Assembly (NCBI GenBank): GCA_003991915.1
Contig: RQTK01000021.1
Coordinates: 934,266-998,265, forward strand
DNA from: Elysia chlorotica
Lineage: Eukaryota; Mollusca; Gastropoda; Plakobranchidae
DNA: 64,000 nucleotides
Direction of reading: 5' to 3'
The notes under the pieces were generated by a model, which saw only the letters and a program-made list of their open reading frames with translations, ran no database searches and was not told the origin of the DNA. The stretch's first letter is position 1, and the number at the start of each line of letters is the position of its first letter. Positions 11,155-23,222 of the stretch are shown here, piece by piece. The position numbers were made by a program, and so were the translations under genes.

Positions 11155-11410
11155 TTGTTTATCGTCAAATGTGAGCTCTATAATTATGTGCTACATGTAT
11201 AATGTGTACAGGTCCCAAGAATAGCGTATGACAATTTTACGTGCTAGCATACACAGACAGTACAGGGATATATGAACTTCAGTCTCAGCGGAGTTTTTTA
11301 TGCTGACACCGATCCAACCGGTACGAGACGAATTTACACAAATTACCAATCCTGAGTTTGGAACCGGGTAACTCCCGACTAGGTGACCAAAGCTCTACCA
11401 CTAGCGCCAT
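11155..11410 (-). repeat. SINE-like copy, near full length
   Basis: This copy runs tail first on the + strand: a degraded tail, then CAGGTCCCAAGAATAGC, then CTGACACCGATCCAACCGG. The tRNA-like head is at the right end, with the reverse complement of a B box (TGGAACCGGG) and of GGCGCTAGTGGTAGAGC. The internal A/B-box arrangement indicates a tRNA-derived Pol III retroposon. Confidence 0.8.
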
Positions 11411-12911
11411 GTTGTTTGGCTATTGAAGATCTAGGTGATGAAAAAGAACCAACAAGTATGACCTGTTTTGCCAACTAAATCTTTGAAACCAGTTTTTTTT
11501 TAATACATCAATCATTTAAAACGATCGGTGAATGATGGGAAAATACTTTACGCAGTCGAAATGTTTATTGGAGTACGTTACCATATCATGTAGATGTACA
11601 ACTTTGTATTTATTAAGTGCTTATACCATGCTTCATGTAGCTGTGAGATTATATATGTGGCAGATGTGGGTAATGTGGTTATAGTAGCTGTAAGATTGTG
11701 TATTTAACAGATGTAATGTTATCATGATTAAGGTAGCTGTAGGATTGCGTAACGACTTCTGATTCCATGACTATTGCGTTATGACAAGTCTAAAACTGCG
11801 TGTGTTTAGAACATTTGGTCGTGATAATGATCAGATCGACAACAATACAAAGATAAATGGTATGGACTAGAAAACACAAGTATTGTCAACACCATATAGA
11901 GCGAAAAAAGGATCTTTCACAACACAAGAGAAAACAAGATAGAAAATTTGTATTTTACATAAGGTAAAAAGCGTAAAGAAACAATATTGAAAGGTGAGAC
12001 AAGATAGTAAAAAAATAAAGACAATCACTCATGACATTTAGAGAGGAGAACTGAGGAATCGCAAATTTTGACGCATACACATGTAACCCAAATATTAAAT
12101 ATTAGCTTTTATCGATCGCAACTTTCGTTTCCGACCGAATCGACTGAAGTGAGTAAATTATTATTTTACTTTGTGAAAGGTCGCAAATTGTAACGCTGTA
12201 CAGTGGCGTAAGAATGCTTTTCTAATGGGAAAATTAACAAAAAAAAATCAAAATTACTTTAAAAAGCACCCCAAAAAAGAAAGGAAAACATATAGAAGAG
12301 CTGAAGCCTCGGTTCGTAAAAGTAAAGGGATATATGTCTGTTTGGTTAATTAAGGAACTCTTCTTACACAAAATGCTCAGACAAAAGATTAAAGTCCAGC
12401 AAGAAAACAGAAAAGCGCGAAAACAAAACAAAATTGTACAATAAAACAGTTCTTTAAACGTGTGTCGCAACAGTAAATAGTTGGTGTTTCTTCACTACGC
12501 CTTTCCACTTAAAAAAATGTTTCTTACAAATTCTTAAAAAAAATGTAACTTATTTTATGTTTTAGAACACTACGAAGTAATCAGTCTTTCCTTCAGCTTT
12601 GTCTACCCGACAATCCCCACGACTTTATAATAGCCCAGTTGACGTCAGCTTACGAAAAGGTTTTAGTGGGTGAAAATTGTTTTCACAGGGCAGTACAAAC
12701 ATCCTTCCAAATCGGCTGTCAATTCTGAAGCAACACTGGTTTGAAAAGTAAGAAGAGTACAACAGGCACAAACAAAGTCCCACACGACAAACAAAATTTT
12801 TTTTTTTCATATCCCAGAATGAACATTAAAGACACATTTTTCACTTAATTAGAGTCTGTAACATTTCCATTCGGGGTTTAATGCGGCGAATTATCCATTA
12901 TTTTTACATAC
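11411..12911. other. AT-rich non-coding DNA
   Basis: No gene or repeat family member is supportable. A short degenerate repeat around 11630-11760 (GTAGCTGTAAGATTGTGTA-like) is the only local structure noticed. Confidence 0.5.
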
Positions 12912-13050
12912 CAATAGACAGGGACAGATCGTTGATACCAGTGATTCTGTCTTAGCCCGTCGCACTGTACGGACACAGATCCAACAGCTGGAAGGTCGCG
13001 CTATCGGGATTCGAACCCATGGATGTGATCAGAAGGATATCGAGTCATCT
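12912..13050 (-). repeat. SINE-like copy, partial
   Basis: Body motifs (GACAGGGACAG, GGACACAGATCCAACAGC) lead into a head with the B-box complement GGGATTCGAACCCATGG. The tail half is missing. Confidence 0.7.
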
Positions 13051-13294
13051 TGTGGGATTAGTATAATGTCACCATTGCTTTAAACAGACTTTGTTGGTTA
13101 ATAAAAAAAAAATATTCTTTTAGTTGGAACAAATTTCCGTCGAATTTTAATTCCTTTAAAAAGAAAACAAAAAATTGTAAGATTGTGCAATGTTTCGATC
13201 AAGACTTTATTGTTCCTAAAAAATGTTAAGATTCAACAAAAGCAAATTAATAGGTAGTTAGTGTCGTGAGATCTCAGGATAGCTGAGTTGGTTC

Positions 13295-13528
13295 GAGTTG
13301 AGTTGAATTTGTTGCTTAACGTCTAACTTCAGCACTATTATAGTCTATGTTATGTATCCGTCCAAAGAGAGACAGTGCGGGGAAACCATGACCTATTTCT
13401 CAGAAGGTTACATAATACTGACACCGACCCAACTAGTATATAAATATACATCGGAGTATTACATTTTTGACAGATCGTGCGTTTCAAACTGGAACCTCTG
13501 TAATGTGAGCTGAACACCCTAGCCATCT
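13295..13528 (-). repeat. SINE-like copy, diverged
   Basis: GAGTTGAGTTGAATTTGTTG, then AACGTCTAACTTCAGCACTA, then CTGACACCGACCCAACTAG, ending in a degraded head (AACCTCTGTAATGTG..AGCCATCTC). Confidence 0.75.
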
Positions 13529-14395
13529 CAGGGTAGCAGACGATGTATTGAACTATTCAACACCAAATGCAGAGTAGGTTTTGCAAATCAATCAGACAAA
13601 GAGAATACAGAGTCTAAAAAAGCAGTTAGAACCCTTTTAAAATGTTTCTGAAAATTTCCCTGTAAAACCAACCAGTCCAGCAGGCGTGTCCAGTGGTCAT
13701 CTGTTATGACCGTTGATTTAAGTCCCTGACCAGAGACAGTCCTTGGGGTGGGCAGTGAAAATATATCTCGGGCAAGGTCCTTTAGACAAGTGCTTTAACA
13801 CATTGCGATGAACATCTGTATCGGCCCACTCTTGGGAATTCCATTTCTCAAGAGTATTTGAAATAGAAAAAATGTTAAAAAAAAAAACGACAACAAAAGA
13901 AACAAAACTAAAACGTTTTACCGAAAAAAGTATTTTTTGTAAATCATCTATGCGAGTCAACGAATCCTTTATTCAGAAAAGAAAGGGTTAATAGAATGAA
14001 TGGTTTGTTATCAGACATTCTCTCCTCGATTCATTTCCGGTATTTTCAAAGACTCGGAATGAAGACATTTCAATCTCAACAGTTTGCTCTTATGTATCAT
14101 TTGCTTCCATCCTCCATAAGTGGTGGCCGCTGACACAAAAATTGATAGAAGTTCACTCACAGTTCACAATTCTTTCTGAATCATTCTGCACTCAGATTAT
14201 ATTTTCGTTTCTTGAATTTTCACCTAAATCTAAAAAATAAAAAAGAGTTTCGATACTGTAATGGCTTTTCGTTTAATACACAATGTTAATTAGAAAATGT
14301 TGTTGACATAATTCAGTATAATCATGCTCTCAGAAACATATCTCTTATCGTGTATATATTTGCGGTTAAAAATTTAAACACCACTTGGATAGCCA
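13529..14395. other. Non-coding DNA
   Basis: A GC-richer patch lies at 13670-13850 (containing GACCAGAGACAGTCCTTGGG) that I cannot assign; otherwise the stretch is AT-rich and featureless. Confidence 0.45.
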
Positions 14396-14645
14396 CATGA
14401 AGTAAATCAAGTGGAAAAGCGTTGTCCTCCCAATCGGACGGTGTCTGGTTCAAAACCACAATTAGTCAAATATTCATTGATCCGTATTCGTTCCCTACTG
14501 GTTGGGTTTGTGACATTATAGTGTAACCGGCTAGTGCAGGAGTCAGAGCACTGTCTCGGTGCAACAAGAAGTACAAAATAAAAAAATTTAGTATCCATCC
14601 ACAAAACAATTTATATAGTTTTGCCGTTGGACGCTAAGCAAAAAA
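14396..14645 (+). repeat. SINE-like copy
   Basis: Head at the left: GTGGAAAAGCGTTGTCCTCC, with B-box-like GGTTCAAAACC. The body has CCCTACTGGTTGGGTTTGTG, and the tail ends GCCGTTGGACGCTAAGC. Confidence 0.8.
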
Positions 14646-15215
14646 CAAACCAAAAAAAATTGCAAATAAACTTTGAAAGTAAAAAGAAAGCGGTCAATAG
14701 TTTTGACACGAAATGTAAAAAGGAGAAGGTAGAAAGCCCATTATACTTATTGGGTCGAACGTTAAATAGTTTTTGAATGAGTTAGGGTCGTAGGTACAAC
14801 GTAACGATAGCTTACAACTCGTCTTAAAGCTTCTTATTCGCATACATTGAGACAAGTTTTAAATTACCACTACGTTATGCTAATGTGATCCGAGGTCATG
14901 ATATTATCAACATTTTTGTCCACAAAGCCTACTAAATCAATTTCGTATCGAGGGAAAAAAGAAAAAGGATAGTTATTAAAGACATACACATGGATGTGCA
15001 ATCTTCTTGTAACTTATTTAACAGGGCAACAAGAAGCCAACAGTTTTATTAGTTTAACGCATTGCTACATACTGTACTTTGGCATATCGAGGGGGCGATA
15101 GGGGTTATATGTGGGCATAGACACCGACTGGTTAATTAAACACACTGTGTGAACTCCACACTTTAGAGGAGGTATATAGTTCGTGGTGATTGGGCTTATT
15201 AGGTTGTCAATATTA
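14646..15215. other. AT-rich non-coding DNA
   Basis: Nothing supportable was seen. Confidence 0.5.
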
Positions 15216-15216
15216 A

Positions 15217-15265
<49 letters not shown>

Positions 15266-15336
15266 NNNNNNNNNNNNNNNNNNNNNNNNNNNNNNNNNNN
15301 NNNNNNNNNNNNNNNNNNNNNNNNNNNNNNNNNNNN

Positions 15337-15420
<84 letters not shown>
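15216..15420. repeat. TTA array containing assembly gap
   Basis: A TTA/TAT trinucleotide array is interrupted by 71 N (15266-15336). Its true length is unknown, and the Leu/Asn-repeat ORFs here are artefacts of the array. Confidence 0.95.
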
Positions 15421-15425
<5 letters not shown>

Positions 15426-15624
15426 TTACTAATTAATTTTCGCACTTTCTTAATATTTAACTTGGAGGTAATTTTAAAAAAAATAAAAATTGAAATAATA
15501 CCAACATAGCGTAACATTATAATGTATTTTACATCATACAATTTTTAATATTAACATAGTGTGAATAACCTGGACCATGAAATGTGATATTATATTAAAA
15601 ATCCATAATATAACATTCTTAACC

Positions 15625-15702
15625 CCCCCCCCCCCTTTCCAAAACAAAAACAAAAACAAAAGCAAAAAAACACACACACGCACGCACACGCATACACACA
15701 AA
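15625..15702. repeat. C run, CAAAAA and CA repeats
   Basis: A compound simple repeat: poly-C, CAAAAA units and then CA with CG interruptions. Confidence 0.85.
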
Positions 15703-16911
15703 TGGTGTTCATACACTGAAAATCCTAGCCCTAGGGGAAAAGCAACAACAAGAGGTAGACATGTTTTGAATAGATTAAAAAAGAATTCAAAACAAAAGTT
15801 TACATGTCTGCAGTAACGAGTAGAGAAAACTTACAAGAAAGTTGGCGTTGTGTTGAGCTATTTTTATCGTTTGGAGAGAGTTAAAAAAGAAAACTTACCG
15901 AGAAAGTATTTTATTTATCTGTGGAAAAATGTATCTTTGTCGTTTCTCACTCGTTCTTAAGTAACTTACGTCTGGGTTTTAGTAACCAACGAAACCGGCA
16001 GCTCTCTGATTCTGCCCAAACAGCTATTTTATTTGACTTGGACTTTTCTGAGTGGATTAGTTTCCTCTTAACCCGTTACAAAGGTGTACATTTCCACCAA
16101 AAGATTCCTCTAAATTGATTTTAAACATCTCCCGAACATGCTTTGTTTCGCTGACTTAGACTAAATGTGGTACGGCCGCTATTGTTTCCATTAAAAAAAA
16201 ACTAAAGCCGTTACGAAACGTCTTTTGCTATTGACTCCGTAAAATCTAGTGAGGGAAAAACGACTTTAAAAAAAGCGCATAGTTCGACTTACCTACTGCT
16301 CTATGGTATGAGATTGGCTTATGATTATCGCGGGAAAAAATGTAAATACTTTAAGGAATACACGTATCAAGTAAAAGTAGACATTTATTGTATGGTCAAC
16401 TTGTTATTCACTGATTATGAACTTTACGAATATTAAAGCATGAGTTACAAATTAATAATGAAAAAAACAACACCCGCACGACTGTGTAAAAAAGGCAACA
16501 CCAAAAAAAAACAATGAAAGATGCATGCTCATTTAGTTTTCTTTTAACGTTTCGCATAGAAGGAAATAGGAGGTTGTTTTCAAGGACGTATTTACAATGT
16601 TGCCACATTGCCATATATAGATGTGAAGGTTGGGCAAATACAAAAACAGATGAAAAAATTTTTTGGTGTTTTTAAATTAAAATGCTACAGAAAAAATGCT
16701 TAGAGTTCAATGGAAAACACACAGACAAAATGGCAACATACTCAAATAATTCAAGATCAAACCAAATTAACTTTAGCAAACCATCATAGAAAGAAAACTG
16801 AAATAATTTGGGCTCCTGAAAAGACAGTACAGTTTGAAAAGACATAATCCTAGAAACAAAGTTGAGGGCAAAACGAAGACAGTGCAGACCTACAAGAAGG
16901 TGAATGGGTGA
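15703..16911. other. AT-rich non-coding DNA
   Basis: No supported feature; short ORFs on both strands have no recognisable content. Confidence 0.45.
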
Positions 16912-17034
16912 CATCAGCGTCTGGCTACAAAAGAGGCTCAGCGAGGCAGGAAAGGAAGGGCCTCTCAAGACAGAGAGCTCTTCAGGCAGATTGTACGGGA
17001 GGCTACGTCAGACACTTCCGACAAGCCAGCATGA
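16912..17034 (+). pseudogene. LINE 3'-terminal ORF fragment
   Basis: An open frame of 40 codons ends SQDRELFRQIVREATSD, then TSDKPA and a stop, followed at once by ATGATGATGA. Non-LTR retrotransposon ORF2 proteins commonly end with a D-R-x-x-W/F-R-x-I-V-R-E-A motif and a short simple-repeat tail, and the relic at 61302-61433 shares the same ending. Only the extreme C-terminus remains; no reverse transcriptase motifs are seen upstream, so this is a 5'-truncated dead copy. Confidence 0.6.
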
Positions 17035-17738
17035 TGATGAAGACGATTCTAAATTTAGAGTTAAAAAAATATCGGTTTCTATTAATTTATTTCTTACAAA
17101 TTCTTAAGACAAAAATATTGATCAATAAAGTACTGCGAAATCGTTCAGTTATCTTTCTCACTTTCAAAATCTCACATTTCCATGAGTTTAGAACTAGCTA
17201 TAGCAGGACACTCCATTTACGCCAAGCAGTTAAAGAATTAGTATTCCAGTCGTGTGTTGTTCAAAGTAAATGAAGGAAATACATGTATACAATTCTTCTT
17301 ATTTTATGTTTGTTTTTTCTTTGTTAAAGTCTCTGTTTTCTAATCCTGATCTAGATCATCTCTGAAGTAATTTGAAATCAAAGTGATGAGATCTTGACAC
17401 GTTGACGTAGCTATCACTCTTTCGGAAATCTCAATTATAATAAAGCACTAGAAATGCACACGTCCAAACGCGATGCCAAACACAAAAAAAACGTGTAATC
17501 AGCGATATAATCTTATGCACAATGAACTGGCTTCTCTTTTTTTTTTCTTAGAATTGAAACATGAAGTGAAAAGATCTTTATTCGCTATCAGAGAAGAGGT
17601 ATCAGAATGTATCTAAAAAGTTTGCTAAATGTTTACACCTGTAAAGGCACATAACATGACTTCAATGAATTTTACCTGACTTTGAAAAGAAAAACCCTGA
17701 CGATCTCATTTTGAAAAAAAATACTCCTCTATAAATCG
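17035..17738. other. AT-rich non-coding DNA
   Basis: Nothing supportable was seen. Confidence 0.5.
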
Positions 17739-17800
17739 TCTGTGGTACGTTTCTTTAGCTGCTGGTCATTGGAAAAAGAGTTAGAGAAATGTACCACAGA
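17739..17800. ncRNA. Precursor-miRNA-like hairpin (candidate)
   Basis: A 22-nt left arm (TCTGTGGTACGTTTCTTTAG then CT) pairs with 17779-17800, which ends ATGTACCACAGA. All 22 positions pair without a bulge, three of them as G-U wobbles when read as + strand RNA. The loop is 17761-17778 (18 nt). The 62-nt size and 22-bp stem fit a metazoan pre-miRNA. I do not recognise a known seed, so this may equally be a small inverted repeat left by a mobile element. Confidence 0.3.
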
Positions 17801-19794
17801 CACTGAGATGTAGTTCATAAGAAGGATGGCCTAAGTAATATGGATAACAAAGAAAACGAAGTGAAGTTTCTAAGTAAAAGCATACACAGGATTAAAATAT
17901 TTTCTTTAGTAGAATCAGACCACAATAAGCTAAATTTGTTTGAGAACATTCGATCTTATAGCTTTTAATAACATTAAAATGATTAAACAATCAGACAATT
18001 TTTTCACGATTTTATGTTAAATTGTAAAACTCACGCATTACTGTGAACGTGTTTGTTTAAATATAATAATTTCCAAAGCAAAAGAAGTTAACCCAATTTC
18101 AAGCTTATTCACTCTCTCATTTGACATTAAACGTTTTCAAGTTGAGATAAGAGTTACATATTATGCGCTAAAAGCTTTTATTGTTCATAAGTTGCGTTGC
18201 TCACTGATTTCGCTCTGTTAAGTGTTTCTGGTTTCGTTCATGTAAAAATAATTCAATTAAATTCTTACAAGCTCAGAGTTACCTCTTAACCAATCGCAAG
18301 GCAAAGTGGACAGGTTAAAAAAAAACTTCTTATAGTTGATTTAACCAAAGGCGTAAAACAAAGCTTTTTATCAATAAATCATAACACATTATCTATAATA
18401 ATTACTGCTTGGTGTTTTAGTCTCCCCTCGCGATGTTTCTAAATCGTGTAACTAGTTAATATTATATTGTTTCGTTTTCTATTTTTGTTTTTGCTTATAT
18501 ATTAGACACGTTATTTTGTATTGGTAAGTTTTTCTGCTCATTTTCATTACCATACTAAAATCATCTAGTAGTTTTCTTTGGATACCTATTTACCATTCGA
18601 TCTCTTTATTTTTTATATTTTATCGTTTTTCTCCTCCTTTTCTCCTCCTCACATAAAATTTCTAAGACTGTAGTGTAATCGAAAATAAAATCATTAGTTT
18701 GAGACAATTTCCCAGCAATTTATTCTCAGGCCATTCACAAAAAAGCTGCATTGTCATCACTTTGATCTTCCAGAAAATGCTATGCGTTGAACAACTGTTT
18801 CTGCATAGTTTATCACGTTTGCATTACTGTAAAGTATCTAGAAAAAGGCTTCTTTATGTAGTACAGTATTTTTTGTTGGTGTAAGTCTGAAAAGTTTTAT
18901 TCGTGCCATGCAGCACTTAAAACAATCAAAATAAAATAAACTGTATGCTCTCTCTCTTGTTTTTAGAGTTTTAAAGTAATAAAATATCACCTTTTGTTTT
19001 TTAGATGATGCACATTTAAGTTTATTTATGTGTAACATAGATTTTATACACAGAAAAGGTACCTCGATTACCGTTTTAATTTTTTTTAAATTCTACCCAC
19101 TTTCCTTTTTGTGTTTTCCTTAAAACTGCCTTTGTGAAAAAAGGTGAAAGTTTCGATTCAATTTATTTAAACTTAACATCATTTCGGTTTTTGAAACTTC
19201 CTTCACTTCGATGTTTTTAATTTCACTTGCCTGCCCCTTCCATGTCTCCGCCTACGCTAGCCTGATTCTTTATCTGTTTCTTCCCCTCTCGACATTCCTA
19301 AACTCTTCATCACACCGTTTCTCGACCCACACCCCTCTTTGTATCTATCAAATTCTGGCCCCTCTTAAGTTTTCTTTCAATGTTTGTGTTGTAGCACTCT
19401 TTTTTTTAAAGTTCTGCATGGATTGTATTCTAAACAAACGGCATAAACAAATACGATTTGTATACTGTTAAAAGAAAAAAGATCGACTAAATTTTCATCG
19501 ACATTTATTACCGAACCCATCTTTGAAATTCTTCGTTCTTCATTTTTCTATAACTTTAGATTAGTAAACGGTGTGTCTAAAATGTAATCCTTTATCCTGC
19601 ATAACATGCTTAGGGCTTTCACAGAAGAGTTAAACTTCTTACTAGAGTCACAGGCATCATTTAGAAAAGGATACTGTACAGTTGATAATATCTGCTAGTG
19701 AATAATGTACTAGGTCTCCATGAAGGATTATATACCGCGATCTTGCCGCAAGACATGTAATAATTATATAATCTTATCAAGTACAAGTTCAAAC
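17801..19794. other. AT-rich non-coding DNA
   Basis: No gene, SINE copy or array of note was found in this 2-kb stretch. Confidence 0.5.
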
Positions 19795-19925
19795 ATGACT
19801 GCTGCATCAGCAGGTTAAATTACTGACACCGACTCACTCATTGGGGAAAGACTTTGGGCCTGATGTAGAAATAGAACTCTTTTGCCTGATATGATCATGC
19901 CGAACGCTCTACCATCTAGCGCCGT
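19795..19925 (-). repeat. SINE-like copy, partial
   Basis: ACTGACACCGACTCACTCAT body motif and a head ending GAACGCTCTACCATCTAGCG; the tail half is lost. Confidence 0.7.
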
Positions 19926-20509
19926 ACCCCCACCCAACCCCCATGCACCACTCACCTTTTTGTTATCTCCCTATACGGTATGATGTGCTAAAGCAGATTT
20001 CACTTTCCAAGTTTCCATTCCTGGATCAAAGTTCAGTGGCGTTTATCCAGGTTATCTTTTCTGCCGGGGAGAAGGAGAAAGTAACCATTTTGGCCTGGAC
20101 CTTAAAGCACAGTGTCTTTACAAAAACCACGCAAATTATGGTAATAGCAAAATATAATCGCTGTTATTAAGTTGCTTTTATGTCGTATCCGTTCCCAAGA
20201 CCAACGTGTACTGAGAAAGGAAGCGAATTAATTTCTTTTGAAGACGCAGTAATCGTCTTGTGTTATCTCAAAGTCAAATTATAGAAAGGCACAGACTAAA
20301 CGCAAAAAAAAAAATAATGTGCTGAAAAAACTGATACCACTTGCAGCTTTGATGCTGGTGTTTTTGCAAGGAAACGGAACACGGCTCGAGTATAATTAGT
20401 AGCAGTGAAAAGGTTGTTTTTCTGGATGTTGTTTCATACTTGGATTGTCATATTCTTGTTTTTTCTTGCATGTCACAATCATTTCGTCCAAAGTTTTTAC
20501 GTGGAATTA

Positions 20510-20513
<4 letters not shown>
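19926..20513. other. Non-coding DNA
   Basis: Nothing supportable was seen. Confidence 0.5.

Positions 20514-20581
<68 letters not shown>
20514..20581. repeat. CT array followed by short AT run
   Basis: A CT array passes into TATATATAT. Confidence 0.95.
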
Positions 20582-20582
<1 letters not shown>

Positions 20583-21119
20583 TGGTGTATACCGATCTAT
20601 TTTTACGCGTTTTAGTAGAATGAAAACAAAATGGTCTTCAGAGAAGAGTATTTTGATGGACCCACCAACCACTCAATATACTTTAAGGGAAGTATACATT
20701 TGTGTCGATCACTGGAACTCTATCTAACCGCATAACCTCATGCAACAACTATATCTACACCAATCTAATTCGATGGAAAAAAAACATATTGTCACATTCA
20801 AAGTTGAAAATATGCTAACTATCGTAATAGATTAGGATTTTACCAACTAATTTAATGAATTCTGCGATTTTACTACTGTTTTTTTTTTATATTCACCGAC
20901 CCATATTCTTTGAATACCAAAACCACGCAGCTCTAAATCCGCCACAAGAAGCTGTTGTCAAATTGCTCTTATGGATTCAAGAAAAGGTAATAATGGAATT
21001 GAAAGTACTTTGTGGCGATACTAAAAAAGCTTTTAAAACAGTAAGCAAGGAAATGGGGTAATTTTACTAGGTATGGGCATATATATATGTTTATATAGTT
21101 TAAAATAATATCTAGATTG
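20582..21119. other. Non-coding DNA
   Basis: AT-rich, with no supported feature. Confidence 0.5.
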
Positions 21120-21335
21120 GTAGATAGAAAAATAGATAGATAGATTAGTAAGAAGATAGATAGAAAGATAGATGGATACATTGGTTGATAGATAGATGGC
21201 GCTAGAGAATAAAGGAGAGAGAAAGGCGGATAAATACGTAGAGATAGCAAATGACAAACAGGATCAAAGAGTTCAAGTAAATTAAGAGGAGGCAAGAGAT
21301 TGCATCAGAATGGAAAAGTGTGATTAAGAGAGGGA

Positions 21336-21370
<35 letters not shown>
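21120..21370. repeat. Degenerate GATA repeats and GA array
   Basis: Imperfect GATA/AGAT units at 21120-21240 and a GA array at about 21326-21370. Ser/Leu/Tyr-rich minus-strand ORFs are translations of these. Confidence 0.85.
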
Positions 21371-21371
<1 letters not shown>

Positions 21372-21460
21372 CAGAGATAGAGATTTGGCGAATGGAAAAA
21401 TAACCCTAGCACCCCTAGTCTGCCACAGGGATAACCTAACAGTTACGTATGTCACTTTGA

Positions 21461-21713
21461 GAGTTGAGTTGAGTTGGTTTAACATCCAACATCAGCACTG
21501 TATAGGCTATAGAGTGGACGGATCCCAAGACTGACACATGTATGATTTCATGTGCTGACACACACGAAACAGGGCGGGGATACCATGACTTCTATTTCAG
21601 CCGATCACATTATTCTGTCACCCACGCAGAATGAAATCTACCAACCGCTGGATTCGAACCATGGACTTCCCGATATGGAAACCAACGCTCTACGACTTGA
21701 GCCATTTCGCCCC
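21461..21713 (-). repeat. SINE-like copy, full length
   Basis: One of the best-preserved copies (about 253 bp). The tail GAGTTGAGTTGAGTTGG is at the left, then CATCCAACATCAGCACTG, ACAGGGCGGGGATACCATGA and GGATTCGAACCATGG (B-box complement). It ends ACGACTTGAGCCATTTCGCC, the complement of the A-box side. It defines the family boundaries used for the other copies. No target-site duplication could be fixed by eye. Confidence 0.9.
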
Positions 21714-21789
21714 AAGCAGACTTTGTATTTCATACGACGATGAAATCATATTATCACGCCTTTTAGACCTGTGTTTTTCTTATCGGTCA

Positions 21790-21905
21790 CAGCTTCTGTT
21801 AGTCTAGGATAGAGCTACAACTGGACGCTGGAGCAGGTTACCTCACCTATCGTTTTCGTTTCACTAAAGTCCCCTTTTCGCAAGGCATTTAATAGCAGGG
21901 CGAGG
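21790..21905 (+). repeat. Second dispersed repeat family, copy
   Basis: Shares GTCTAGGATAGAGCTA, TGGACGCTGGAGCAGGTTAC and TTCGCAAGGCATT with stretches at about 36420 and 38010 (+) and about 44940 and 56165 (-). No coding content or tRNA-like head is seen. Confidence 0.6.
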
Positions 21906-23164
21906 GCGGACACAGAACAAGTCCATTACAAAAATGCATATCTGTCAGTCTGGCAGGCCTAAGGCTTAGCTCTGCTAGACAGTTCTGAAACAGTTTCTAG
22001 AGCCAGCTCATCATTTAGTTTCGACGTGACAGAACGCTTGCCGTTTTGATGGAATCCCTATCTTGGAAATCTTAATCTCCAATCAAATTTAAAACTTAAT
22101 CGAAGAGGAAGAGAGCAGGCCTAAAATAATTAAACCAGAGCTTCGAAAACAACGCTAACGTTTTATGATTTTAAATTATTGTTTTTTCATTGTTAAAAAC
22201 TGCCTACGCTATGCAATCAACGCTTCAATAATGGATCTTTTCACTTTTTTTTTTAAATCATCGGACAATATATTAAATACAGGTGATTAAAAAAAAACAC
22301 GACAATATGTCTAAATAATTTATAAATGGCAGTTCACGATCACGATTTTAAGCCATTCCGAGAGGGCTTGTGTTTCAATGATATCGCTAAGGATACGGAA
22401 ACTCTCGAAGTTTTTTTTTTAAGGAATAGAAAACTTCTTTAACATGACAGCTAAACAAAACTCTCTCTTAAATGATAGTTTTGTAATGTTCATTGCGTCC
22501 TCGCAACGTTTGGTTGAATATTGTAGGAAATGGCAGGTGCCACATTTTTCTTAACTTGAGTTATGCAAACAAGGACCATTGGTTTTTGTTCTACCAGGGC
22601 CATACTGGTGGAAAACAAAAATTCATTTGTTAACAAAAACCATACAACTTTCTTTTTGTTAAAAATACTTCTATTTGTTTTTTTCTTCTTAAACAATTTG
22701 TTGTTGTTGCACATCATTTATAATTTGTATTTTAAATGTGTGTGGGTTCTTAATATAAAATAATTTCTCTTCACATCAAAATGTACATCTTATTACTTTG
22801 GTAGAAGTAACAATCTTTTTGGCTTAGCCTCTTTGCGTCATTTAGTTCAAAGTAATATTAAAGCTTCATGTTTCTGGAAAGTCTTAGAGAAAGAAGCGTC
22901 CCTTTCTACATTGTATTACATGAACAGTGGAAATACGACCAATCTCTGTTAGATTTCATGTTTTTTTCACACCAGTTTATCTTTGAAGAAAAACAGTTAT
23001 CAATTCAAATTGTCTCAAATAGTGTAGTGTGTAGATAAAGAACACGGCCAGCTTTAATATTTTTCAAAATGATTTCCGTCTAACAAACAAACACATCTTA
23101 ATGTCTCTCGCACTTCAACGTCTCCCGTGCCTCAAGAAAGAGATAGTAAAATAATTATGCCCAA
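21906..23164. other. AT-rich non-coding DNA
   Basis: Nothing supportable was seen. Confidence 0.5.
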
Positions 23165-23222
23165 GAGCGGGATATCCGGCACTCGAACCCAGGGCCGCCT
23201 GATCCGAAGGTTTGTGTTATAA
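23165..23222 (-). repeat. SINE-like head fragment (weak)
   Basis: GGCACTCGAACCCAGGGCCG resembles the complement of the tRNA-like head B box; the body is absent. Confidence 0.35.

Noticed and set aside
15065..15541. 158-codon ORF across the TTA array
   Set aside because: Asn repeat from TTA units and an N gap.
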